Positions 1-11,240 are shown, counted from the stretch's first letter. The stretch is DNA of 64,000 nt from Steinernema hermaphroditum (GCA_030435675.1 CM059621.1:1798001-1862000), one strand, 5' to 3'. Program-made: numbers and translations. Notes: generated by a model from the letters alone, not told the origin.

Positions 1-2
1 CG

Positions 3-1730
3 ACCTTGGTAATATGGTGCGTGCTTGGGATTATCAAGCAGTTCCGCATAAATAAGACGACTATGTCAAACGTTAATTATCGATTGCATCTCCAGCTTAT
101 GAGGGCTTTGTCCGTTCAGGTGTGTATAGCGAGATATATACGGAAATATGAAAGTATGGAATTTCAGACGCTAGCACCCTTACTTCTCTATGTTATTCCG
201 GTCTTCATACTTGCCATATCTGTCATATTCAAACTCGATTATATCAACGGTAACAAAATTCTCATTGAATCCCACTTTTTTGCATCATTTAGATGCGTTT
301 CAGCTCGCAGAACTGGCGCTGAGCGTGCACTCAATAGTCAACTCGCTGGCGGTCATTCTTCTATTGGGTTGGTAAGTTGAAAATGCACCATTTTTGATTC
401 GCGTCTATTTTCGCACTGTGTGATCCTTGGATCAGATGGAATAGTGCGTTCGTATGGGCGATTGGTTGACTTTCCAGTCGGTACGCTACGATGCCCCACC
501 TGCATGCCCTCCGCTTTCTTTGAATCCTTTTATATTCATGGTCCGCGAAGCACCACCTGGGCATCCGAAACACCGAACCTTCGACAACCTCTCCGAGGGA
601 CTATTTATTTGAAAGGCGGTATGCTGTCTTAGCTGCGCATACAGCAGGAGCTTAGCTTCCAAGCGCACACGCTGATCTCTTCTTGCAATGTCACAGTGAG
701 AAAAAATTCCAAGAAGATAAAAAATTTGCCCATAAAGCACTTGACCCGAAAGTAGTTAAACTTTTTGTTGATTTAACAAACTCCAGCTGGGGGTGTACAG
801 ACAACATGGACGGCCAGCTAGGGTGCTTCAATGCCATAGTGGCTGATGCTCCGATGCCTTTGGCTACAAGTGGAAATCGGGAACTCCGATTTCTCACGAC
901 TCTCCGAGCCCTTGATCCGCCATCGCAACTCATTGACCCCTGCTTTTATTTGTATTTCTAAGTAAAAATCTTTTCCTTTATTTTTCGTGACTCTTGAGTT
1001 CAAGGGGGTTCTAGCCATATGATCCCCAGAACTACTTGAGGGTATGGATAAGGAAGAGAAGTCAACTATTGTGCTGCGGTCAGAACCAGGTTGAAAAGTA
1101 ATGCTGCACTGTCTTATATGCGATATTATAGAAGCACGGGGCTGAAACGTATTTATAGGATAGAGAAACCTCTCAGCTATAGTTTGCGACTAACATCTAG
1201 AAAAACCTCGTTCTCTTATTCAAGATAAGGCAAGAACTAGTAACTGGTTTTGGGATTTCAGCAGATTCAGCAGGAGCATGAATGTTTGATATTTTTGATT
1301 GCACACAAAACTGCTGCTCATCTTCAGCTGGGACTCAGGTACTTGTTATGCATGTAGGTCTCCCACAGCTCTATCGGGTACCTACTTGTGCGGTACTGTC
1401 GGAAACATCAACGAATAAATTGAGCCAAAGTTTTCAATGAGGTCAAAAACGGACAAAATGGAACTTTTCGACCCGGAATCTCTCCTGTTCTGCAGTGAAA
1501 TGGCCAGACTTCTCGCCAGAAAGTGTACAGAGGCTGAGCACATAAATGATGAATACACCCATTGAAATCTGTGCCTTTGCAACAATAAGGCTTCATTTTT
1601 AAAAATGGTGCATTTTCAACTTACCAACCCAATAGTTGCTCCATATAGAAAAGCGCTCTTGAACATGCTGCACATAACAAAAAAGGCTCCAGTATCTGTT
1701 GTTTTTCCAACTCACACATCAGTCGTGTGA
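3..1730 (+). pseudogene. Six-exon chemoreceptor, 5' cut by window edge, last exon split by a mariner-like element
   Basis: This is the 3' half of a 7TM receptor of the six-exon type. Exon 4 (3-119) encodes a membrane segment and ends in the family motif NYRLHLQLMRALSVQ. Exon 5 is 168-249 (82 nt, the family length) and exon 6 starts at 293. Exon 6 reads LSVHSIVNSLAVILL and is interrupted at TA 362-363. It resumes at 1635 with the VAPYRKALLNM tail and stops at 1730. Joining the exon across the insertion restores a reading frame identical in style to genes A-C, so the insertion is recent relative to the gene's decay. The gene is presumably inactive because the element is full of stops. The 5' exons lie outside the window. 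Class is Srh/Sri-like by the HS...N and PYR motifs, but the exact family is not certain. Confidence 0.75.
364..1632. mobile_element. Mariner-like element with 32-bp TIRs, inserted in a receptor exon
   Basis: The two ends are perfect inverted copies of about 32 bp (364-395 and 1601-1632), beginning TTGGGTTGGTAAGTTG. The element is flanked by TA on both sides (362-363 and 1633-1634), the target duplication of the Tc1/mariner superfamily. At 1269 bp it has the length of an autonomous mariner, but no transposase with D-D residues could be read in any frame, so it is a decayed or non-autonomous copy. The TIR carries an internal GTAAGT. Confidence 0.8.
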
Positions 1731-1910
1731 CACTTACTATCGAGACACTGGCCAAGAACCAAGCCAGTCCGCGCCGACTTTTAAATCAAGGTTTGATTTG
1801 TATAGTGGAAATATGTAGTGTTGATGTGTTCCTCGAAAATGGACGCCAGGAATGTGTTGAAACGTTAATACATTGTTCCTATTCATGTTTTTTTCAAATG
1901 TGTTTATTAC

Positions 1911-2771
1911 TTAGAACATATAATTCTTGACCAATTTCAAAATCTTCAAAGTATGCATTTTGTATGGAATAAATATGACAATGGAGACAACCGTTGAAAT
2001 AGACGCATAAGAAACAACGAAAATGCTGCAGATGTGAAATACAATCGACATATTAACATCAAGAAGGACTTGGGCCACCATAACTCCTATTGGTGCAATA
2101 ATAAGTGCGAATACAAGAGTGGTGGACACAAGAAAATTTGCCACCACAGCACGAACATGTCTGATAGTCTGCTGTGTGAGTGTATTGTTCCTCTTAGACG
2201 CAATTTGTCGCATAGTCCGTAAGGCCCACGCAGCAACAAGTAGATATGCGACATTGAAAGCAATAACACCAGCAGTGCCGACAGCAGCGGATACACTAAA
2301 TTTCGTGCTGAAACAACCTGGAGACACCTCGATAATTTCCTCCATAGCAAAGAAGAAGGTAGGTGGAAGTATGGTGCCTGTGAACACAAGTAGAAAAGCC
2401 ATTGGTCTGTTCATGTTTGCTATTATGAGTCGGTGTGATAGCTTCAAAGAGGTGTAGACTAGAAGTAGAAGTAGAAGCATGATTTGCGCGAACCCAGCAA
2501 ACAGGTCCATCTTAAATAGAAGACCTTCGAAAGGCAACGACACCCTTTCTGAAGTACAACAGAAGGTCTCATTGGCTATAGTAAATCTAGGCGAACCAAG
2601 AACAAATGATAAGCTGTAGGCAAGATTAACAACAGAGATAGCTGCGAGAAAAAGCCGACAAACAGCCATTGCCGGTGTTGATTTAAACGCTATCAAATAG
2701 AGATAGTAGGGTTCAAGTAGGAAATCTATGGCGGTTACAGCCAATAGGAGGGCATCCGAATTCAGTTCCAT
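1911..2771 (-). CDS. Single-exon 7TM chemoreceptor-like protein (286 aa)
   Basis: This open reading frame of 286 aa has about seven hydrophobic segments and no obvious intron. The start at 2771 (MELNSD) is chosen because the paralogue at 5855-6724 begins at the same place (MEIGSN); an upstream in-frame ATG at 2816 only adds 15 unconserved residues. Shared motifs are LEPYYLYLI in TM1, a Cys-rich loop after TM2, SPGCF before TM5, TQQTIRHVRAV at the start of TM6 and VVSIVIFIPYK after TM7. The last is the usual position of the PYR/PYK motif of nematode chemoreceptors. It is probably a plasma-membrane receptor of chemosensory neurons. The family (Srh/Sri/Srx-like) is not resolved. Confidence 0.72.
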   Translation of the reverse strand: MELNSDALLLAVTAIDFLLEPYYLYLIAFKSTPAMAVCRLFLAAISVVNLAYSLSFVLGSPRFTIANETFCCTSERVSLPFEGLLFKMDLFAGFAQIMLLLLLLVYTSLKLSHRLIIANMNRPMAFLLVFTGTILPPTFFFAMEEIIEVSPGCFSTKFSVSAAVGTAGVIAFNVAYLLVAAWALRTMRQIASKRNNTLTQQTIRHVRAVVANFLVSTTLVFALIIAPIGVMVAQVLLDVNMSIVFHICSIFVVSYASISTVVSIVIFIPYKMHTLKILKLVKNYMF

Positions 2772-4277
2772 CTCAAAGGAGGTAGGCGTGAAGTTTGGGC
2801 GAGATGTCAAGAGCAAGACGACTTTTAAACAAGCTCTTGAACAGCTTTAAACGAATTATGTTTTTCGTACATGACCGTCTGTAGTGCACACTTCTTTGTT
2901 TTGCGTATAAAATGACTTATAGTGCACATTTCCGCCCGACACTTGCTAGCTTTGTCGTTAAAGCCTTCAGTATACATACGCGGAAAGCAATACTAGGACA
3001 GCTCTGCCAGGAAAACTACAAAAAACATCGCGTTCTTGTGTTCAGGCACTGCACACCGTGTCTGTATTTCACTTTAGCGACAACAAGTGGTGCCCTTCTC
3101 GGCCGGTCTTGTGCGGGCGTGAAAGTTCCTAAAATGACTGGAGACAGCTGTCGTTGCCACTTTTTTGAAGACTTAGTACAGAGATGTCGAGGAGAGTATG
3201 GTGAGCGCAGCTGGAGCAACAAAGATAATTACGGCCTGAGCACTAATATTTGATCGTAGATAGATTCGTTGACACCTCACCCTATTCGATTGCATCCTAT
3301 GTATAATTAGTACAGGCTTACTATGTTGTGGTAAATAACGCACTTGAGGAGGTTGTGAAATGGGAGGCTAGCCGCTGTTACAGACCAATAAGCTGAGGTG
3401 TGCGATTTATGCGTTGAAATGTACCTTGACATTAACTGAGATTGCTGTTTGTATTGGTTTCGCCTCTCATTTTCTACCGCAAAACACCACAACATAGAAT
3501 TGGCCTGGGAATGTAGTAATAGTGCTTGTTGTTTCGGTGCATAGTCCGCCACAGACGTTTCCCTCCTCCAGCACAATTGTCTGTTCGCCGTCTGCTTGAA
3601 ATATCGCTCACGATCGAGTTCCATGTTGTTAATGGTGGTAATTTCATACTTTCCCAAGGATTCATGCTAAGATGGGAATATTCAATGCAATATGGTAATC
3701 GGGGCATCTCCAAAAACAAGTGAAAGCCCTAGGTCAGTCTACAAACTGTACCAAATATTAGGTCTTAACGCTCAAAGTTTCGATGCATTCGTTTTTGTTT
3801 GTTTAGCTGAATTCACACTAACCCTTCTTCTCCTCCACTGTCGAATTTACAAAAAGCCCATAAATAGCAGTCTGGAATGTTTCTCACATGTGTCATGCTC
3901 TGCACCGGCGTAACAACGGTGAATGACGACGACAAATAGTATATATCGTGTAGCGAGTCTCTGCAGCAATCGGCTTCTGCAAAAGACACATAGAACGATT
4001 GTTTCCTGTCCCTATTGTGCACTGCACTTCTTTCACGCGTATGTGGATCACTCTCACTCACCAGTACATTTGTATTGTTGCCAAAAATCATTCTTTTTGA
4101 AAAATCGCTTAACATTAACATTGTTATCGTACCCATACTTTCGTCGCTGTCAAAACAATTACTCAACATTGTCTGAAAACATAATTATGAACAATTGTTT
4201 CCGTGGAATATTTCTCGTCAAGAGAGAAAAGATAGTTTCTCTTCGGTTAGCCAGAGTGTTTCGCCGCCACCCAATTC
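2772..4277. other. Intergenic; 3' part is the conserved upstream block of gene A
   Basis: No gene is supported at 2772-3400. From about 3410 to 4277 the sequence matches the upstream flanks of genes B and C (about 12640-13535 and 15000-17186). Examples are the ACTGAGATTGCTGTTTGT stretch near 3437 and the ACAAATAGTATATATCG stretch near 3933. This marks the start of the duplicated unit and probably holds the promoter. Confidence 0.5.
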
Positions 4278-5563
4278 ATGATGTCGTCTTTGAATGAGTC
4301 GAACGTTGTTTGGGAAAATGAACGCAGCCGATTGACACTTTACCGCTGCTTCACTCTCACAAGCACTATAATTTCAATTCCTTTTAACATACTCGCGATG
4401 TACTTAATCACTACAAAGTCGGGTAGCGCTCTAAAGTTCTACAAATACTTTCTTCTGAATATATCTGTAAGAGAATATTCCTGTTGTTCAACTCCATATT
4501 ACTTTTAGATTTCGGTTTTCTTGTATGATATGGTAATGGAAGTCATATTTCTGCCTTTTCCTGTAATGGAGATATATGGACTTTACTCAACAGGACTTGC
4601 AAGCAGTTTTGGCCCACATGCTGGATTCGCTAGCCTTGTAAATGCTCCCATCAATTGGGCACTTATACTTGTTTTTCAGGTTCTCGTATCTCTATTTCTT
4701 CCTGGATATCTTGGTGCCTTACTGTTGGCTTTCTTGTATCGATATAGTGTAACGAAAAACAAAGAGAAAATATCCATTTTCGGGTATGAAATACGAAGAT
4801 GGCATCGCCGAATAGGAGTCTTATTTCTTATGGTGGTAATTCCTTTGTCGTGGGCGGTGGTGACTGCATTCACGAGCAGACCTATGTCCGTCTTCAAAAA
4901 TGAATCTCTGAAGGCAATACAATTTTCCTATTCGCTTCAATCTGCTATGTTTAGGCACACCCGGAATTTTCAGCGCTCTTCGATCGAACACCTATTTTTG
5001 GACTAAACAAGACTGTATTCCTCAGCGCGGTGGCTTTCATGTTAGTGTGTATGATTCTGTGGATAATCGGAGTGATATTGTGCATTGTTGGTATTATCAA
5101 GCAGTTCAGGACGCGCAAAAACGATCTATCTGCGTTGACGTATCGTTTGCATGTTCAGTTGATGAAAACGTTAATTGTACAGGTAATCGCGATGCTGTTT
5201 ATATCAATGTGCATCGTGTTTCTACAGGCGGTTGTGCCCCTGGGCTTGATAGTGATACCATCCTTACTGACTATCGTGAGCCTAATATTAGAATTGGACA
5301 CGGCCAACGGTAACAAACTGGAACATGGTTTAAGAAATTTACGTAATATGCTTTCAGGATTCATAAAGGTGACCATTTTCACTATTAGTCTCCACTCAAC
5401 GATAAACTCGCTCGCTGTTATTCTCCTTATTGTGCCTTACAGAAAGGCCATGCTGACCATGTTCCGAAAGGTGTATAGTACCGGTGCTTCGAGTGTTCAA
5501 GCGCAGACAAACACATTGTTTTCACCCAATACCGTCTCCAGCAGTGCGTACAGTATCCAGTAA
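4278..5563 (+). CDS. Six-exon 7TM chemoreceptor A (about 355 aa)
   Basis: Exons by splice sites and phase: 4278-4466, 4509-4637, 4680-4913, 4955-5182, 5228-5309 and 5358-5563; introns are 41-48 bp. The protein would be about 355 aa (354 if the second ATG at 4281 is used, as in B and C). Exon 1 holds TM1 and KFYKYFLLNIS. Exon 3 holds LLLAFLYRYSV, the counterpart of the FPYRY motif. Exon 4 holds TM5 and LTYRLHVQLMKTLIVQ. Exon 6 holds SLHSTINSLAVILLIVPYRKAM. Intron 3 begins GC instead of GT. Exons 4-6 also read through without a stop (5030-5563), so retained introns would not break the frame. It is a paralogue of B and C. Likely an Srh/Sri-like odorant receptor; no ligand is known. Confidence 0.82.
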
Positions 5564-5854
5564 GAGTGTCATGTCGCAGTGAGAGACTTGTACGGGGAGC
5601 GGCCGCTCCTCATCCTATTTGATGCCACTCAACGAACATTTAAGCTTCCGAATCATCCTAGAGTCCGGACATGAGAACGCCTATAGATATTGTAGTAATT
5701 GTATTTGAGTCTATATTGACTGGAAACAATGTATGGACATGCCAAGGAAAGCACGTTATAGTAATGAATGGTTCAAATTCATGCCATGTGAAAGGAATGT
5801 CGGCCGTATTTATTTCATTACATAGCTCTTTCATTTGACAAAATTCTTGGTATA

Positions 5855-6724
5855 TCACCAAAATACAATAGAAGTCTTCATCATGGTTAACATTTTCAGC
5901 GCATGCACTCGATAGGGAATGAATATAATGATTGAGGCGATGGTTGAAACTGACGAATAGGAAACGACCAAAACGCTGCAGACTTGAAACACCATAGACG
6001 CGTTGAATTCAAGCAACACTTGCGCTATCAAGATCGCAAGTGGGACAATAATTAGTGCAAACACGAGCGTTGTCGAGATAAGAAAGTTCGTGGCTACAGC
6101 ACGAACAAGTCGAATAGTCTGTTGAGTGAGGGCTATATTCCGCAGCGACGATATGTCACGAATTGTGCGTAACGCCCATGATGCTGCACCCAAGTAGACG
6201 GTATTAATGACAACCATACCAGTTGCCCCAATACCGACAAATGCATTCAGGTTCGTGCCAAAACAACCAGGAGACACACGGACCAGCAGCTGAACGATCA
6301 GGAAATAAGTAGCCGGAAGTAGTGAAATTGTGATAACCAGTAGAACAGCCACTGCTCTATTCACTTTAGCGAGCATGGCTGGATACGTTAATTTCAAGGA
6401 TGTGTAGACTAGCATGGCTAGAAGAAGCATAATTTGAGCGAATCCCGCGAAAAGACCAATACTGAATAAGACATCTCCAACAATCGGTGATACTCTTTCA
6501 GACGTATAACAAAGGATTTGAGCGTCTATAGTATAGATAGGCGAACCTACTACTACAGTAAGAGAGTAAACAAGATTAAAAAATGAAATAGCCAAAAGAA
6601 ACAGCTTATAAACGGCCATGGCTTTAGTTGATTTGAAAATGATCAGGTAGAGATAGTATGGTTCCAGGAAGAGATCGATGGCACTTACTGCTAACAAAGG
6701 GTAGATATTTGAGCCTATTTCCAT
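5855..6724 (-). CDS. Single-exon 7TM chemoreceptor-like protein (289 aa)
   Basis: This is a paralogue of the 1911-2771 gene, on the same strand and also intronless. It has 289 aa with seven hydrophobic stretches. It shares LEPYYLYLI near residue 20, the ILCYTSERVSP loop, VSPGCFG, LTQQTIRLVRAV and IIIFIPYRVHALKM near the end. Gene A lies between the two copies on the other strand, so this part of the cluster looks like an interleaved duplication of two gene types. The start at 6724 is the first ATG and agrees with the paralogue. Function is inferred only from 7TM topology and context. Confidence 0.72.
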   Translation of the reverse strand: MEIGSNIYPLLAVSAIDLFLEPYYLYLIIFKSTKAMAVYKLFLLAISFFNLVYSLTVVVGSPIYTIDAQILCYTSERVSPIVGDVLFSIGLFAGFAQIMLLLAMLVYTSLKLTYPAMLAKVNRAVAVLLVITISLLPATYFLIVQLLVRVSPGCFGTNLNAFVGIGATGMVVINTVYLGAASWALRTIRDISSLRNIALTQQTIRLVRAVATNFLISTTLVFALIIVPLAILIAQVLLEFNASMVFQVCSVLVVSYSSVSTIASIIIFIPYRVHALKMLTMMKTSIVFW

Positions 6725-7820
6725 TTTGAAGATTTTGCGGGCTATCTGATTCAGTAGAGAAGGATGGGAGCGTACCTCTTCTAGGCAGACTTATAAACTA
6801 GCATGACATATAGCCCGTGATGTATGACGAGTTATATGCGTTTCACCTGGCGCTTTGTCACAAATTTTAGGGTTATTTGTTGTTTTATGCTGTCAACTGT
6901 TTGTTGAGGGCAGACATTTTGGTGACGTACGGCCTGAAATGCCTTCTTCGTCACCTGCCGCCGAAAGTAATGAACAAAGAACTTGTTCAGCGCAGAAGTT
7001 AACCATTTATCAAACGTCGTTTGCCCAATATTTAGACATATAGTCAATCAGTAACATAAATTCGTGACAGTTCAGTAACTGTCTAACATTGAGCTCGTCT
7101 AACGTTGTTGGCACAACGATCGCCTGACTTATAAAAAGCATGGAATACCACGAAACTGTGGTTCCCTGGTCTGGTCGAGAAGATTGTCGCCACCACTGTG
7201 CCACACCATCTGCTACGGGAAGCCGAAGTCTCTGTGCCTCTCCGAAGTCCAAATACACCAAAAAAATAGCTCGCTGTGGTCCATCGTCGGCGCTTCCGTG
7301 AAAAACAGCTATTCGTTTCTCAGATGTGAGGTCCAACTACTGGGATATAACGTGAACACAGGGCGCTGTGATGATCATTCCTTTCATACTTCATAGCGCA
7401 CCATCTTCTTCTCGGGACGGTTGGGGTTCAAGAGCGGGTACGGGGCTCCTGTCTACTTTGTCTCCTGAAAGGTCCGTCTTCGACTGTTGTAGTGTTTTGA
7501 GAGCCGACGTCCAGAATAACTTCCCAAGCATCTGTATTCCTGGCATCGAACATCCTGTTGTCGACGGTGGTGTGTGTGACTACGGCTTCCGGGTGTCCCA
7601 ATTCCCTCTGGAAGCCGGAACACTCACAACGTCTACAGGTTATGCCATCAGACCAAACGCGCGCTTAGAGAGCGTCCGGGTAAACGATGGCGGCCGGTCT
7701 CGTTCAATGTATAATTGTACCTACGTTTTATTGTCTTTCTTTTCTCAACAGCGACCAATTATAATTCACTCTCTTTGGCACAACAAGATTATTAAATTTG
7801 TTGCTTTTGCGCACCGAGGA
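6725..7820. other. Intergenic with an interspersed repeat near 7540-7660
   Basis: No gene was found between the divergent receptors. About 120 bp (7540-7660, from ATTCCTGGCATCGAACAT through CTACGGCTTCCGGGTGTC) closely resembles 38088-38210, in the same orientation. The open frame that runs upstream of 7821 through this repeat is not conserved as protein and is not taken as coding. Confidence 0.5.
7540..7660 (+). repeat. Interspersed repeat, copy 1
   Basis: It is similar over about 120 bp to 38088-38210. Both copies share GGTGT/GGTGG-GACTACGGCTTCCG and CCCTCTGGA blocks. Both lie within about 700 bp upstream of a plus-strand receptor start. No TSD or ends were identified. Confidence 0.5.
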
Positions 7821-8816
7821 ATGTTTGCCACGCCATCGGTGTTTAACCGAATTCTCGACGCCAGTATTCTCGTTAATATGTCGTGCCTGCTGCTTGCGAC
7901 ATTCACGGTCTACCGTTACTCTCCAAGCAATATGGACTCATTACCGTGGTTTCTATTGAACCAGATGGTGTGGCTGCTCGCTTCTGCGATATGCGGAGCA
8001 ATTGTCCATTTCCAGCCTCTCTTCCCTGACGACTGTGTTCGTACAGAAGGTGTTCTTAGAACATTCACCGATAACGAAAGTGTCCTTCATTGTTTTGGAG
8101 CGGTATCAATTATCTGTGTGGGCAATATCGCCACAGCGGCCATGTACCCTTTCCTCTATCGATATGTTGTTTTTGCCTTCCGCCAATATGCCGAACGAAT
8201 TAAGCGAAAATGGTGGATTCTTTTATGTGGAGGTTGTCATGCCTATGTCGTGATATCGGTCTCGTATTGTTACACGTACTTACTCACGCCCCACGACGAT
8301 TATGTGTTCGAAAAGAAGCCAGACGATCTTGATGGAGTGCTGTGCTACAAACAACATGGACTGTTCAAGTACATCATGGGAGCGGGTGGCGCATTTTCGA
8401 TCATCATATCCTCGGCAACTGTTATCGTTTTTTCTCTGCTATTGAAGCGCCATCTTGGAAGCCTGTCACATGTCTTCAGTAAGCAAACTTTGGATCTCCA
8501 CCGCAAATTTATTCGCTATCTGATTGCAATAACATCAGTTGTAGTCCTCTCCGAAATTCACTTCCTTGTCGCACTGCAATGTGTTATATTTCCGCGCGCT
8601 CCCTACTCACGTGAAATTTACATGATCAGCACGATTCTACTGTATAACGATGGAACTCTCTACTCGATTGCTTTAATAGTCACGTTCAAACCATATTATC
8701 AGGCTCTTCGACGTGTTGGCACAGAAGCGATTAAGAGATTATTTTGTAAATACAAAGTTGTCTCTGTTGGTCAATCAGAACATACATGGAACGTACGTGA
8801 GTTGAGAATCGGATAA
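7821..8816 (+). CDS. Single-exon 7TM chemoreceptor (331 aa)
   Basis: The start at 7821 (MFATPSVFNRILDAS) aligns with the starts of the 36-63 kb receptors; the frame is open further upstream to 7368, but that part is repeat. The 331-aa protein keeps the group's plan. It has YRYSPSNMDSLPWFLLN at the end of TM1, a DDCVRTEG loop after TM2, FLYRYVVFAF after TM3 (FPYRY in most others), SKQTLDLHRKFIRYL into TM6, YSREI before TM7 and VTFKPYYQALRR after it. YNDGTLYS replaces the usual YNHGTIYS. A polyadenylation signal AATAAA follows near 8837. It is a lone, more diverged member of the single-exon group. Plasma-membrane odorant receptor by analogy; Srh/Sri-like. Confidence 0.8.
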   Translation: MFATPSVFNRILDASILVNMSCLLLATFTVYRYSPSNMDSLPWFLLNQMVWLLASAICGAIVHFQPLFPDDCVRTEGVLRTFTDNESVLHCFGAVSIICVGNIATAAMYPFLYRYVVFAFRQYAERIKRKWWILLCGGCHAYVVISVSYCYTYLLTPHDDYVFEKKPDDLDGVLCYKQHGLFKYIMGAGGAFSIIISSATVIVFSLLLKRHLGSLSHVFSKQTLDLHRKFIRYLIAITSVVVLSEIHFLVALQCVIFPRAPYSREIYMISTILLYNDGTLYSIALIVTFKPYYQALRRVGTEAIKRLFCKYKVVSVGQSEHTWNVRELRIG

Positions 8817-9579
8817 CGCTGATAAGTTAAACTGAGAATAAAAACGTTTTTTTGCGAGTGCGTGCCTTTGTTATCCGGAGTCTGATACTGTGCCATGTGA
8901 CGTTATGTACGATGCACAACAAGCAGCATCACACCGTTGTCTCATGCGTTCTTCCAGCTTCCACACAGCGCACGATGCCTTCGAATTGCCGGGGCGATTA
9001 TTGCGGCAACGATTGCAGCCAAGAACGACCGCTTACTGGTGAGAGCGAAGAGAGCGAACACCACGGGCACAACTGAAACACGACTTGGTGATTTCCATAG
9101 CGAAAACAGTGAGCCGAATGCTGCCCCATGCCTTCCGGGAGCCCAGGCGATCATTGCTCTAAGAAGGACAGCCTAAATCGACCGTTTACTCAAAGTATTT
9201 TTGTGGGAACGAAATGGACGTGTCCAGGGAAGGGAATGGACGTGGCCACGGAGGCGGCACACTGCGGGTCTCCAGTTGGGTTGGCGATTCAGACATCGGA
9301 GTTGTCGCAAATGGTCGCTGTGTCTAAACCGATAATTGCACTTTCAACGCATAACTTTTCAACATCCTTTGTCTGTTGAATTGCTAATTAGCGTAGATAG
9401 AAGACCTTCACAACGATTTTGGAGATATGTGACGATATGGGCATTATTAGTCGGCATCATCAATGTATTCTAAAGTGCCTTACGTCATGTCAATTAATTT
9501 TCAATACACCAATTTATTGTCGGAATCAGGTTACATTATGATACGGGGAAATAATCAGCTTTAATTCTCCATGAACTTA
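8817..9579. other. Intergenic; contains a degenerate dispersed repeat
   Basis: No gene was seen. The stretch around 9020-9180 shares pieces with 39960-40060 (GGGAGCC-AGGC-ATCATTGC followed by a CGACCG/CGATCGGT-ACTCAA block), so it is probably an old interspersed repeat. Confidence 0.4.
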
Positions 9580-10929
9580 CTACTGAGTGCCAGAAAACTG
9601 TGCTGTTCTAGTAAAGAGTTCTTTGCTTGAAGGCTTCGAAAGTGACGCCCATTTGTTGGGAATTTTCAGTAGCTTCACAATAGGTAGCACAATATGTAGA
9701 AATCCGCTTCTCACTGCTACTCGATAGTCGTGAAATGCAAGTATGGTAGTAAATGCAGTTATGAAAAGTCGGAGCTAGAAACATAAAGACAGAATCACGT
9801 TACTTAACTATGCGAACTTACATTAGTAAACGCTTCAGACCATTCATCAATTCCCAAACAGAAATCATCGGGAAGTGTTTCCATTCCATCGACTTCCAAA
9901 ATGGTGTCGCAAGCATAGCCAGCTAAACGTACAGACTACTCCATGGCTTGGGATGCGGTAGGTCCAACTACAGTGTTTGTGTTCTAATTACCCCTCATAA
10001 AGTTTTCCTCCGGGGCATTCAAACATTGACCGTTTGGAGCGAAATCATCCCAAAGTTCGACTTACAAAGTGCAAAACCGACGAAGACATTGGGCGGACTG
10101 CAGTAGATTAAGACCGATTTCAAAACATTCCAATGAGGATTGCCCTGTGCACCTGCGTTCCCGGCTCCAGCTCGCTTTATCACCAACACAATAACCTAAA
10201 AGTAGGAAAGCTCAGGTAATTCTTAATGAGAACATACCGCAACATATGATGCTAACATGAGCGCATATAGTGCCACGGCACTTGTGACGCTAAATACCAT
10301 CAAAGCCGCATAAGGAGCACCTTCTTCTATGCCGAAAACTGTAGCAAAGGCAAATCTAGGAAAGCGAAAAAACATGGCGATCATCGTCCAGCAGTATCCA
10401 AAGCCGAACATTAGGATGACATTCCTGAAAAGGGCAGTGACATCAGCTCCTAAGATGCTAATCTTTGATATTGTAGTATAGTAACAGAGATGGAAGGGTT
10501 CAGATACACAAATGTTTCGGTACCAGTCTGAACGCATCCCGTTCTATAGGCACAACTTACTTTGTCTTGAGCAGTGTTTTAAAGAAAAGCGGCTTTGCAT
10601 AGCCCATGAACGCAAGGAAGATCGTTAAAGTCGACACATACACATAGCTGTACATTACAAAACCCTTGAGGAAAGCTAAAGTAAACGTTATCTCCATGCT
10701 ATTTCTAAAACAGACTACTCTCAGTGAGGATGCGCTTTACCTACATGGAGAAAATGGACACTATCAGAGAAACTGTGGTGACAATGAAACTTGGAATGGA
10801 CAGGTTTATCGAGTAGGTTCGTGACAGCGATGGCGGTACTACTCTCAATGATAAGTATATAACTACAGCAGAAGTTGCCAGAACTGGATATGCAAAGTTG
10901 TCGTCTATGCTGATTGCTGATTGCGCCAT
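9580..10929 (-). CDS. Six-exon 7TM receptor of a distinct type, possibly Sre-like (about 324 aa)
   Basis: A consistent model on the minus strand is 10929-10745, 10704-10561, 10457-10238, 10195-10066, 9922-9822 and 9774-9580. All introns are GT-AG with matching phases, giving 324 aa. Exon 1 encodes TM1-2 and exon 2 a segment with YSYVYVSTLTIFLAFMGY. Exon 3 contains FRFPRFAFATVFGIEE, which resembles the ER-x-x-AT-x-x-x-x-x-YE motif of the nematode Sre/Sra superfamily. Exon 5 encodes an acidic loop with two cysteines (CDTILEVDG ... DDFCLG), and exon 6 FTTILAFHDYRVAVR. Exon sizes and motifs differ from the other receptors here. The start of exon 3 is the least certain junction; an upstream extension with NICVSEPFHLC is open in the same frame. 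Chemoreceptor role inferred. Confidence 0.55.
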
Positions 10930-11092
10930 CGAAAGTGGCCAAAAATGAAAATGAAGTAGAACAGACCAGGGTGGTTGGGAAGTCGAACAATGATGACGAA
11001 TTGTTTTCGGTCTCTATTAAATTAACGATTCCAGGTGCTGGTGTAATGAGGAAAACAGTTTGTGGGTAAGCTGATACCACGCGTTGTCTGAG

Positions 11093-11240
11093 TTAGAAAG
11101 GAAAATCAAAGCACCTTTTAAGCATTTCACTTAACAAACTGTAGACCTTGAACTCACACATAATATGCTTCTCAGAGATCCTGTCCATTACATAGAACGC
11201 AAATGCAGTCAGAACTAGCCAGAGATAACGATATAATATA
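11093..11240 (-). pseudogene. Fragment of a receptor-like exon abutting a mariner-like element
   Basis: The minus strand reads YRYLWLVLTAFAFYVMDRIS followed by a hydrophilic stretch ending SLLSEMLK, as in a TM segment plus loop. The frame runs into the TIR of the element starting at 11241 and stops soon after at its other end. No connected exons were recognised upstream of it, so it is either a relic of a receptor gene cut by the element or an unplaced exon. Confidence 0.3.

Noticed and set aside
364..1632. Mariner transposase
   Set aside because: Length and ends fit, but no frame showed the helix-turn-helix or D-D residues, so no coding feature was called.
5030..5563. Single 177-codon gene at the end of receptor A
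   Set aside because: It is exons 4-6 read through two short introns that happen to be open; B and C have stops there, and the splice sites are conserved.
7368..7820. 150-codon N-terminal extension of the receptor at 7821
   Set aside because: It lies in an interspersed repeat shared with 38088-38210 and no relative has such a domain.
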